Of a DNA stretch of 13,931 bases, positions 7,712 through 13,695 are shown one piece after another. Position 1 is the stretch's first letter, and every line of letters starts with the position of its first letter. The stretch spans positions 1 through 13,931 of the forward strand of contig DKPS01000065.1 of the NCBI GenBank assembly GCA_002471345.1, written 5' to 3'. The notes below the pieces were generated by a model, which searched no databases, had not been told where the DNA came from, and saw nothing but the letters and a program-made list of their open reading frames with translations. Source of the stretch: Saprospiraceae bacterium UBA7328 (lineage in GTDB: Bacteria > Bacteroidota > Bacteroidia > Chitinophagales > Saprospiraceae). The translations under genes and the position numbers were made by a program.

Positions 7712-7753
7712 GGATTTCCCCTCACACCCCTTTTTAGTTTTTGCCATACTTTT
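7712..7753 (+). repeat. 3' gene-end element, copy 2 (full form)
   Basis: Just after the stop of the 490-aa gene: GATTTCCCC (7713-7721), four bases, ACCCC (7726-7730), five T, AGTTTTTG (7736-7743), two bases, ATACTTTT. A short GAGG/CCTC stem (7710-7713 with 7720-7723) can form. The GATTTCCCC-N4-ACCCC spacing is identical to copy 3 at 13899-13931. Probable 3'-end or processing signal. Confidence 0.6.
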
Positions 7754-7766
7754 TTTGAAAAAGTAT
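7746..7766. terminator. Perfect 9-bp hairpin after the 490-aa gene
   Basis: ATACTTTTT (7746-7754) pairs with AAAAAGTAT (7758-7766) around a TTG loop, overlapping the end of gene-end element copy 2. It is the first of two consecutive palindromes in this 105-bp gap. Likely part of the 3'-end signal of the 490-aa gene. Confidence 0.55.
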
Positions 7767-7775
7767 TTTAATTAA

Positions 7776-7809
7776 ATAATAACTCAAAAATTTAATCTTG
7801 AGTTATTAT
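7776..7809. promoter_or_regulatory. 12-bp inverted repeat abutting the TATA box of the 386-aa gene
   Basis: ATAATAACTCAA (7776-7787) and TTGAGTTATTAT (7798-7809) are perfect complements around a 10-nt spacer. The right arm runs into TTATATATACA just before the ATG at 7817. If transcription starts at or after that box, the hairpin is not in the downstream mRNA, so it would act as a DNA operator or as a 3'-end signal for upstream transcripts. The choice between these cannot be made from sequence. Confidence 0.5.
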
Positions 7810-7816
7810 ATATACA

Positions 7817-8977
7817 ATGAGCAGTTTTATGTACCATACAGTAATTCCTGAAAATAACAAAGGGTCATTTACCGAATACGACAACGTTGATTTTGTTTTG
7901 ACCTTTGAAGGCAGAGCATTAAATCTTAATTCAGTCCGTATTGAGGGAGATTTAACCGTAAAACAAGATGGAGCAATTCTTTCTACCGATGCTAACTTTT
8001 TCAAAGACATCAAACTTGACCATCTTGCAGGAGCGCATTCTTTTGTGGAATCTTGTCAAACTAGTTTTTTTAACGGTTCAAATTTATTGGAAAACTTATC
8101 TGAATACCCTCGCTATCTTAAAATGAAAAATGCTTGTAGAAAAGCACGTGGAGATATGAACAATGCTTCAAATGTTTGTGAATTACTTGCACCATCAGAC
8201 AGAATGACTAACTTAGTACTTAAGGGAGTTACTCCACCTGCCAACACAAACGATGCAGGAAGTGGTGTGATAGTTGAACCACTTCCCCCTGACTTTAGTT
8301 TCAAACCTGAAATCTGCTTGAACAATGCACAGAGTGAAGGAATGAATGTCTTACCTTATGACAAGTCAGGTGCTATTAGATTGACTATTAATTTAGCAAG
8401 AACTAACGCTTGTCTTTTTGGACAGGATGTGGATGGTCAGACTACCTATGAGATTGCTAATTTACAGGTTTCATTTAGCAGTGTTCCCCAGAGTCCTGAT
8501 ATGATGGAAAACAAGGTTGTTATGGCAACTATTCAAAGTGTCAAACCATCAGTAGAATCTGGATTTGCTAATATAGGCGTTAAAGTTCCTGCAATCTGTA
8601 ACAGTGTAAGTTTATCTTTCCAACCTCAGAATGAGGAAAACACTGCTCAGAATAATAATTTGCAACTTGCCTCCGTGAAAAATCTTACTGAACTTCAGTA
8701 CCTATTCAATGACTCAACGAATTCACTTGTTTCCTATCTATTAAGAGATTATGAGGAAGTAGTTGACAGAGGAATTGAATCAATGTTCTCAACTGGAAGA
8801 AATAGTTTAAGTATCCAACAACTTGCAAACAATGAAGGATTTATTGCTGGATTGTACTTTGATGATTTCATAGACCTTAGAAATCAGAAATTTAATGTTC
8901 AGTTAACCTCAGGTATAACGGGCGGAAGTTCAAGTATGCTAATGTATATGTATTTCCACTCAATCCTTAGTATCTAG
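7817..8977 (+). CDS. Double-jelly-roll-like capsid protein B (386 aa)
   Basis: Second of three tandem capsid-like genes. The N-terminal strand motif VDFVLTFEGRALNLNSVRIE (24-43) parallels that of the 490-aa protein. FFKDIKLDHLAGAHSFVES (61-79) matches the same slot as KNCSLKSALKGQIENL there. SFKPEICLNNAQ (161-172) and SGAIRLTINLARTNACLFG (184-202), then YEIANLQVSF (211-220), form the strand-loop-strand pattern I associate with the joint between the two jelly rolls. LQYLFNDSTNSLVSYLLRDY (293-312) falls where the other two have their second-barrel hairpin. The C-terminus ends in alternating hydrophobics, MLMYMYFHSILSI, typical of a buried last strand. At 386 residues it is the shortest of the trio. 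It could be a minor capsid subunit or one chain of a mixed capsomer. Confidence 0.5.
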   Translation: MSSFMYHTVIPENNKGSFTEYDNVDFVLTFEGRALNLNSVRIEGDLTVKQDGAILSTDANFFKDIKLDHLAGAHSFVESCQTSFFNGSNLLENLSEYPRYLKMKNACRKARGDMNNASNVCELLAPSDRMTNLVLKGVTPPANTNDAGSGVIVEPLPPDFSFKPEICLNNAQSEGMNVLPYDKSGAIRLTINLARTNACLFGQDVDGQTTYEIANLQVSFSSVPQSPDMMENKVVMATIQSVKPSVESGFANIGVKVPAICNSVSLSFQPQNEENTAQNNNLQLASVKNLTELQYLFNDSTNSLVSYLLRDYEEVVDRGIESMFSTGRNSLSIQQLANNEGFIAGLYFDDFIDLRNQKFNVQLTSGITGGSSSMLMYMYFHSILSI

Positions 8978-8997
8978 ACACCCTTTCTCTCATTTTT

Positions 8998-9026
8998 AAT
9001 AATTAAATTAATTCAATTTAATTATT
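8998..9026. terminator. Perfect 12-bp hairpin between capsid genes B and C
   Basis: AATAATTAAATT (8998-9009) pairs with AATTTAATTATT (9015-9026) around a 5-nt AATTC loop. It follows the stop of the 386-aa gene and an ACACCCTTTCTCT stretch that loosely resembles the ACCCC/T-tract gene-end element. It sits 22 bp before the ATG at 9049. Probable 3'-end signal; composed almost only of A and T, so some symmetry is cheap. Confidence 0.5.
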
Positions 9027-9048
9027 TTCTATGTATATCTATATAAGA

Positions 9049-10344
9049 ATGACCGAAATTTACAACTCAAGTATAACAACAAGACTCATTGACCCAGTTT
9101 TTGACAAGGCAAAATTTAGAAGTGAATTCAGATTGCAACCTGAAACAGTTTATTTAAGTAATCTTAGACTGTTAAACACAGGTATAGATTCAGGAACTAC
9201 CACTGATTTGAATGGATTACTAGGAACTTATGGATGTATTAAGAGCATTCAATTGTATGATGGAAACCAGTTGCTTGACCAGTTACTTCAGGCATCGGTT
9301 TATAATGCTTGGAAATCTGCAAATAACACTAATGATGCTAACTTATCAGTCAATCGTTTCCTTAAGGGAAATGACTTAGGATATGTTGTTGCAGGAAATA
9401 CCGAAGTTGATTCTGCTGTTACTCCTATGCCACGACCACTTAAACAGGACACCGTAAAGGTTGAAACTCAGTCTTATGATAATGATGAAACCAATAAGGG
9501 TTGGATATCGCTTCAGGATATGTTACCATTTCTTAGAGCATCAATTGCCCTTCCTACAAATATTTATACTCATCTTAGACTTGTTATCAACTGGAAGAGT
9601 GCCTCTGAACTCAAGGATGTTGTAGGTTCTACTACAGGTGCCAGAGCATTTGCTTTAAGTACTTATGAAAACACCGTACTTGTTGCTGACGAAATGAATG
9701 CTTCAGATACTAGAGAACAACTTATGATGAATTATGCAGGGGTTGCATACCGTCCAATTGAACACGACTCGGTGTCTATTCCTCCAATTACTGGAATTGC
9801 TCAAGATGGTACTTCTGCTCAGGAAACTTCCAATATGGTTAAGGGTTTCAATGGCAAAAAGTTAAATACTCTTTTACTGGTAAATACACCTGCCGAACAA
9901 AGCACGTGGGTTGATTCAGGAACTGACTCAAATAAGACATCTTATGCCAATCAGGGTTCTAAATCTCTTTACCAACCTCAGGTACAGGTCAGGGTTAACG
10001 GTGCGAACAAACTAGCGAGAAATGGTCTGACTGGATATAATCGTCGTCTTGGTGCATTAGTTGACGCTTATGGTGAAGTCAACCTTGTTGTCAATCAGAA
10101 TGTTCCAAAACTTGCAGATGGTTCTAACTACATTGATGTGGATGAAATCCCTGATGGACAGTTAGACTATACTGGTCTTCGTGTTGACGATTTTATTGAA
10201 GAACTTATCGTGGATGTTAACCGTACAGGTGTTGATACTAATGCCGACCTTAACCAGAGGGTCACGCTCAATCTTTTCGGTGAAGTCAACAAGCAGGTTG
10301 TGATGAGAAAGGATGGTAGATACAATATTGTCTATTCTTCATAA
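9049..10344 (+). CDS. Double-jelly-roll-like capsid protein C (431 aa)
   Basis: Third of the tandem capsid-like genes. The N-terminus (TRLIDPVFDKAKFRSEFRLQ, 11-30, then ETVYLSNLRLL) carries the shared strand pattern. IKSIQLYDGNQLLDQLL (64-80) and GWISLQDMLPFLRASIALPT (151-170), followed by LRLVINW (176-182), line up with the 490-aa protein. MMNYAGVAYRPIEHDSVSIP (226-245) looks like the inter-barrel linker. QVQVRVNGANKL (311-322) and NRRLGALVDAYGEVN (331-345) occupy the second-barrel slot of FRLRVNNEDCTDREI and SPLYYDRL. An in-frame ATG at 9031 would add MYIYIR, but it lies inside the TATA-like box (ATATCTATATAAGA), so I start at 9049. The gene shares with 490-aa capsid A a taste for CTT and CGT codons. 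Capsid-like role is inferred from pattern and context. Confidence 0.55.
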   Translation: MTEIYNSSITTRLIDPVFDKAKFRSEFRLQPETVYLSNLRLLNTGIDSGTTTDLNGLLGTYGCIKSIQLYDGNQLLDQLLQASVYNAWKSANNTNDANLSVNRFLKGNDLGYVVAGNTEVDSAVTPMPRPLKQDTVKVETQSYDNDETNKGWISLQDMLPFLRASIALPTNIYTHLRLVINWKSASELKDVVGSTTGARAFALSTYENTVLVADEMNASDTREQLMMNYAGVAYRPIEHDSVSIPPITGIAQDGTSAQETSNMVKGFNGKKLNTLLLVNTPAEQSTWVDSGTDSNKTSYANQGSKSLYQPQVQVRVNGANKLARNGLTGYNRRLGALVDAYGEVNLVVNQNVPKLADGSNYIDVDEIPDGQLDYTGLRVDDFIEELIVDVNRTGVDTNADLNQRVTLNLFGEVNKQVVMRKDGRYNIVYSS

Positions 10345-10367
10345 ATTCAAATACTTTTTCAATTAAT

Positions 10368-10410
10368 ATATATTTAGGAAAAAACAATATAAAGATTTCC
10401 CTAAATATAT
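10368..10410. promoter_or_regulatory. 11-bp inverted repeat before the 185-aa gene
   Basis: ATATATTTAGG (10368-10378) and CCTAAATATAT (10400-10410) are exact complements around 21 nt. The inner AAA/TTT extends the stem to 14 bp with one bulged C at 10399. The right arm is followed by GTGTATACA and the ATG at 10420. It contains G and C in both arms, so it is unlikely to be a composition accident. It is either a 3'-end signal for the capsid genes or an operator. Confidence 0.5.
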
Positions 10411-10419
10411 GTGTATACA

Positions 10420-10977
10420 ATGGCGTACACAGAGATACACCAACTGCCCCCTCCTCCACAGTTTATGCTTGACGAACTTGAGCGTGAAGAATCAAAATAT
10501 CTTGGAGAACTTCTTAGCAAGGTTCTTACGATTAGAGAAGCACGACCCATTAGGAATGCATTAAGACAAAAACTGCAAGTCCATCCAATTGTTCGTGGTA
10601 TTCGTGAAAGTACTAAACAACAAATTGGATATGAGTCATCCAACCCTCTACTTGCAGAAATAAAATTTTACGGTGCTCCGTGCCCACACCTATGTTTTGC
10701 TCTCAATCCTGATACTATTTATTTCCGTGAATTTGAAGAGTTAATTAAAAACAAAAAAGGAAAAAACAAAGGAAAACATAATATGAAAAAAGGTGATTTG
10801 TTGTACTTCCTGATGGATGTATGGAATAAAAAAACCGAGTTAATGACAATTGATAATAATGAAAAAAGAGTTAACGAACTTGACAAGATGTTGAGAATTG
10901 GTTTTTGTAAATGGTTAGAGACCAATTTTCATCTCCTTAAAAACAAACCAAAAGGAGAATGGCGGTACAACATTTAA
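10420..10977 (+). CDS. Unknown protein in the capsid gene run (185 aa)
   Basis: I do not recognise a family. The N-terminus has a proline run (HQLPPPPQF, 7-15), then a charged helical stretch, and SKVLTIREARPIRNALRQKL around 33-52. GAPCPHLCFAL at about 89-99 holds a C-P-H-x-C group that could bind a metal, although only one such cluster is seen. Residues around 112-127 are Lys/Gly-rich (KNKKGKNKGKHNMKKG). The C-terminal third is helical with aromatics. The frame could also begin at GTG 10411, but ATG 10420 sits at the usual short distance after the TATA-like box. Directly downstream of the capsid trio on the same strand, it may be an assembly factor or a minor virion protein. This is context only. 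It ends one base before the stop of the opposing 44-aa gene. Confidence 0.65.
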   Translation: MAYTEIHQLPPPPQFMLDELEREESKYLGELLSKVLTIREARPIRNALRQKLQVHPIVRGIRESTKQQIGYESSNPLLAEIKFYGAPCPHLCFALNPDTIYFREFEELIKNKKGKNKGKHNMKKGDLLYFLMDVWNKKTELMTIDNNEKRVNELDKMLRIGFCKWLETNFHLLKNKPKGEWRYNI

Positions 10978-10978
10978 A

Positions 10979-11113
10979 CTAAATATCTAATTTACTAGGT
11001 TCGGGTTCTTCTTCTGTCATACATTCACTACTGCAACAGGAACTTTTACAAACTTTTATTTTGCTTAGTAATCCTACTAGTGCTAACAATATTCTTTCTA
11101 CGTATTTCGGCAT
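10979..11113 (-). CDS. Cys-rich mini-protein (44 aa)
   Basis: A minus-strand frame from ATG 11113 to a stop at 10979-10981 encodes 44 residues. The N-terminus is a hydrophobic or amphipathic helix (YVERILLALVGLLSKIKV, 4-21), followed by CKSSCCSSEC (22-31) and an acidic tail, TEEEPEPSKLDI. CTCTATATAGTAAAT stands immediately before the ATG, matching the promoter style of the other genes. The frame ends one base from the convergent 185-aa gene and fills the only sizeable gap left in the window. Very short viral proteins with a hydrophobic helix plus an S/C-rich cluster recur in algal virus genomes in my memory. No function is known to me. Possibly membrane-associated or palmitoylated, or metal-binding through its four clustered Cys. 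Confidence 0.6.
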   Translation of the reverse strand: MPKYVERILLALVGLLSKIKVCKSSCCSSECMTEEEPEPSKLDI

Positions 11114-11172
11114 ATTTACTATATAGAGATATTAATTTTTTTCTTCATTTTTTTTTCTCTGTTATCATATAT
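11114..11172. promoter_or_regulatory. Divergent promoter, Cys-rich mini-gene / methyltransferase
   Basis: The 59 bp between divergent ATGs at 11113 (minus) and 11173 (plus) hold ACTATATAGAG next to the mini-gene, a long pyrimidine tract, and TTATCATATAT abutting the methyltransferase ATG. No clear hairpin is seen. Assigned by position and A/T boxes. Confidence 0.4.
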
Positions 11173-11709
11173 ATGATTGATATACACGATGACGTTTTTA
11201 CTTGTTCTGCCAAAATGAGAAATGATATAGTTGATTTTTGTAAAGATAAAGAACCTATGTCTATGCTTGAGATAGGAACTCATAAAGGTTATACCAATAA
11301 ATATTTAGCACCATATTTCAACAAAATTATAGGTACTGAGATACTGGACGAACACATAGAATTCTTTAATATTCATTGCAAAGTGGAAAACAATGAAATT
11401 AGGAAGTTTAATGTTTACTATGATGATTGGAAAACCTTACCAGAGGTTGATATTGTTTTTATTGATTGTGTCCACTCTTATGATGGTTGTAAAATGGATG
11501 TTACCAATACACTGAAAAGATATCCAAATATTAAGTATATCATTTTTGATGATTATGAAGTTTGGGAAGGGGTAAGAGAAGTTGTTACGGAATTTGTGAC
11601 GGAAGGAATACTTAAAATTGAAAAACTTATTGGTCTTGATACATTAATAGGAGGACACCCCTCTGATAGAAAGGGTAAACAAGAAGGTTGTATTGTTTCC
11701 CTTGTTTGA
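11173..11709 (+). CDS. Class I SAM-dependent methyltransferase, Methyltransf_24-like (178 aa)
   Basis: A probable S-adenosylmethionine-dependent methyltransferase of the Rossmann-like class. Motif I is SMLEIGTHKGYTNKYL (30-45), the SAM-binding glycine loop. The acidic end of strand 2 is GTEILDE (Glu56). VDIVFIDCVHSYDGCKMDV (92-110) and YIIFDDYEVWEGVREVV (122-138) match the FIDg-HsY-g-x-D and DDY-x-GV motifs of the Methyltransf_24 (CmcI/FkbM-neighbour) group. That group acts mostly on small molecules or sugars. The frame stays open upstream to 11080, but the ATG at 11173 directly follows a TATA-like box and gives a complete domain. At 178 residues it is a minimal core with no added substrate domain. 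With a glycosyltransferase also in the window, a role in methylating virion glycans is possible but unproven. Confidence 0.8.
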   Translation: MIDIHDDVFTCSAKMRNDIVDFCKDKEPMSMLEIGTHKGYTNKYLAPYFNKIIGTEILDEHIEFFNIHCKVENNEIRKFNVYYDDWKTLPEVDIVFIDCVHSYDGCKMDVTNTLKRYPNIKYIIFDDYEVWEGVREVVTEFVTEGILKIEKLIGLDTLIGGHPSDRKGKQEGCIVSLV

Positions 11710-11730
11710 TTAATCTTTTAAAAAGATTAA
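11710..11730. terminator. Near-copy of the TTAATCTTTT palindrome
   Basis: TTAATCTTTT (11710-11719) is followed after one base by AAAAGATTAA (11721-11730). It starts right after the methyltransferase stop codon. The arm sequence, including the preceding GA, matches the hairpin at 6171-6195. A real RNA hairpin would open the innermost pairs. Likely a 3'-end signal for the methyltransferase gene. Confidence 0.6.
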
Positions 11731-11732
11731 CT

Positions 11733-11758
11733 TAGTATTATTTTCTTCAGTAATACTA
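11733..11758. promoter_or_regulatory. 8-bp inverted repeat touching the ATG of the 628-aa gene
   Basis: TAGTATTA (11733-11740) and TAATACTA (11751-11758) pair exactly across a 10-nt loop. The right arm ends one base before the ATG at 11760 and includes the ATACTAT promoter-like box. The 10-nt spacer equals that of the repeat before the 386-aa gene, suggesting a common element rather than chance. Confidence 0.45.
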
Positions 11759-11759
11759 T

Positions 11760-13646
11760 ATGAGTGATACTATTACTTTAGAATTAAAGCAATCAGAAGC
11801 ACAAAATGCATTTGGTGCAGGAGACTGGGAATCAGTTGTACAAGAAAAGGTTACACTATATGAAGGTGACCAATTGGTTATGAACAAAGTATTTATTGAT
11901 ACACAAGCAACATCAAATGAAAAAATAAATATTGATAAAGATTTAACATTGAAATTTGAGTTTTTATATTACTTCAACTATTGGAATGTTGTAAATGGAA
12001 ATACTGCTTTTTATAATTTTGCTAATGGTGATAAACAAAATGATTTAGGCGACCCAAGCGACCCTAACAATAAGGCAACAGGAAGTGCATATATGCCCCA
12101 AGTAATCCATAGAGTTGGAGCAGGAGGAGGTGTCAAATATACAGATTCAATTGAAATAGTATTTGTACCATTTACCAAAATAGGAACTGTCTGCCCTGCC
12201 TTTGATTTACAAATCGCATATGTAGATGGCAATGGTACGGCACAAACTATAACTGCACACGTCAAAGAGTTTAAAGCGTCTGGATTTTCTACCGCATCTA
12301 CTCAAAAGGTTACACTTTCCCACCCTATTATGTTTAAAGATACAGGAGGAAATATGAATCCTGCTACTGGTTTAACCTTAACCCCATCCCCTGCGGATAT
12401 GGTATCAAAATTCAAGGTAAACCCGACTCTGGCGGGTACAATTGCTAATGAAGATGAAATTTTCTGTCAACCATTAAAGGGTATATTTTCTATGAGTTTG
12501 CCACAAGGTTCATATTCACCTGTTGACTTATGTAACTATATCAACACAGAAATCACAAAAGCATCTAATCCAGTAGGAAATAGTATTGAAGGTTTGTATT
12601 CTGGTGTAGGTGATGGTAATCCATTTTTAATTCAAACACCTTGGAAAGGTATGTTATTTGGTGACCCGGGTGGTGGAGTAGGGTTTAATTCCATTGAACC
12701 AACTGCTCCTACATTGTGTGGTGCTTCATTAGTTGAACTTACCTATATTGATGCTCAACAAAAATTTGCTTGGGATGCTCTTCATATGCCAATGTATGAT
12801 ACAAATGGTGTTGCCAGTGTAAGATATCAATCCTCAGGTATAAATGCAGATGCCAGAATTCAAAGACAACAAACTGGTATTATGTTTACCCATTTAGGTG
12901 CTTCCGATGCTCAGGGAGGGTATTATGATTTCTGGCAGGATAAATTAGGTTTTATTTTAGAGGACTTATATCCCAAGACAGCAGGATTAGTTCAATATAG
13001 TGAGGCACAAGGAAATTCAGCATCAAAATTTTTTGGTGAGGCACTGACACCACCTGCTCAGTTCACAATCTTTCAAGGAGGATACCAAGAAGATAGTAAA
13101 TTAAAAGTTGGAGGAAATGCTACCATTGATGCTTTAGTACCTAAGGGAAAACTATTTACCGTAGCACCAGTTTCTGCAACAGGAGACAATTTCTATTTAC
13201 CAGTCCCCGTCACTGAACCAGCATTTTTTGCCCCAACCAATGAAGTTAATACAAGAATTGTAGGAGCAAATTCAGTACTTGGAGCAACTGCACAATTTGG
13301 ATACTTTTTGATTGAGGTGTCAAGCAAATTCAGAAATGTTGTGACTGGTAAATCTGCTAATAAAAATAACTTAGTTGGTATTGTTGGACGTTTCTATGAA
13401 GTCAATTCATATACTCAGGGAACTGAAGGTGATTCATTAGTCTATACTCATTCAGGTCAACCAATGTATTTAGACGCATTTAAATGCAGAATCTTGGATG
13501 CTAACAAAAATTTAGCGGATAATTTAGGAAATGATAACACAATCTTTTTAACAATTAACAGAAGTCCAAAGAGTCTTGTTCACGACTTACCACCTGCAAT
13601 GCAACAACAAGCACTTAAGGACGCACAAGCAAAGATGAAAAAATAA
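11760..13646 (+). CDS. Penton/fibre-like virion protein (628 aa)
   Basis: The largest gene in the window, all beta-rich with no signal peptide. The N-terminus (about 29-47) has the strand pattern VTLYEGDQLVMNKVFID seen in weaker form in the other structural proteins. FSMSLPQGSYSPVDLCNYIN (243-262) is a G-S-Y-x3-DL-x3-IN motif, followed by GIMFTHLGAS (373-382) and FWQDKLGFI (391-399). The C-terminal part has GYFLIEVSSKF (514-524), YTHSGQPMYLD (562-572), FKCRIL (574-579), and NTIFLTI (593-599). The GxY-IN, LGF and P-x-x-LD-RIL order matches the 493-aa protein on the other strand. I associate these with vertex or fibre proteins of polinton-like viruses and adintoviruses. The Gln/Lys-rich tail (613-628) is probably flexible. 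A virion surface protein is likely. The exact position in the particle is inferred. Confidence 0.6.
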   Translation: MSDTITLELKQSEAQNAFGAGDWESVVQEKVTLYEGDQLVMNKVFIDTQATSNEKINIDKDLTLKFEFLYYFNYWNVVNGNTAFYNFANGDKQNDLGDPSDPNNKATGSAYMPQVIHRVGAGGGVKYTDSIEIVFVPFTKIGTVCPAFDLQIAYVDGNGTAQTITAHVKEFKASGFSTASTQKVTLSHPIMFKDTGGNMNPATGLTLTPSPADMVSKFKVNPTLAGTIANEDEIFCQPLKGIFSMSLPQGSYSPVDLCNYINTEITKASNPVGNSIEGLYSGVGDGNPFLIQTPWKGMLFGDPGGGVGFNSIEPTAPTLCGASLVELTYIDAQQKFAWDALHMPMYDTNGVASVRYQSSGINADARIQRQQTGIMFTHLGASDAQGGYYDFWQDKLGFILEDLYPKTAGLVQYSEAQGNSASKFFGEALTPPAQFTIFQGGYQEDSKLKVGGNATIDALVPKGKLFTVAPVSATGDNFYLPVPVTEPAFFAPTNEVNTRIVGANSVLGATAQFGYFLIEVSSKFRNVVTGKSANKNNLVGIVGRFYEVNSYTQGTEGDSLVYTHSGQPMYLDAFKCRILDANKNLADNLGNDNTIFLTINRSPKSLVHDLPPAMQQQALKDAQAKMKK

Positions 13647-13695
13647 TATAATCTATAAATAACCTATTTAAAATAATCTCAATATATATATATAA

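Noticed and set aside
9031..9048. Upstream in-frame ATG for capsid protein C (MYIYIR extension)
   Set aside because: It lies within the TATA-like box; starting at 9049 matches the spacing at other genes.
11080..11172. Longer N-terminus for the methyltransferase reading a hydrophobic leader
   Set aside because: It has no good ATG, crosses the divergent promoter and the opposing Cys-rich gene, and the ATG at 11173 gives a complete domain right after a TATA-like box.
13647..13695. Hairpin before the 71-aa gene
   Set aside because: Only a 5-bp AAATA/TATTT pairing was found in this A/T-rich gap, which chance explains.
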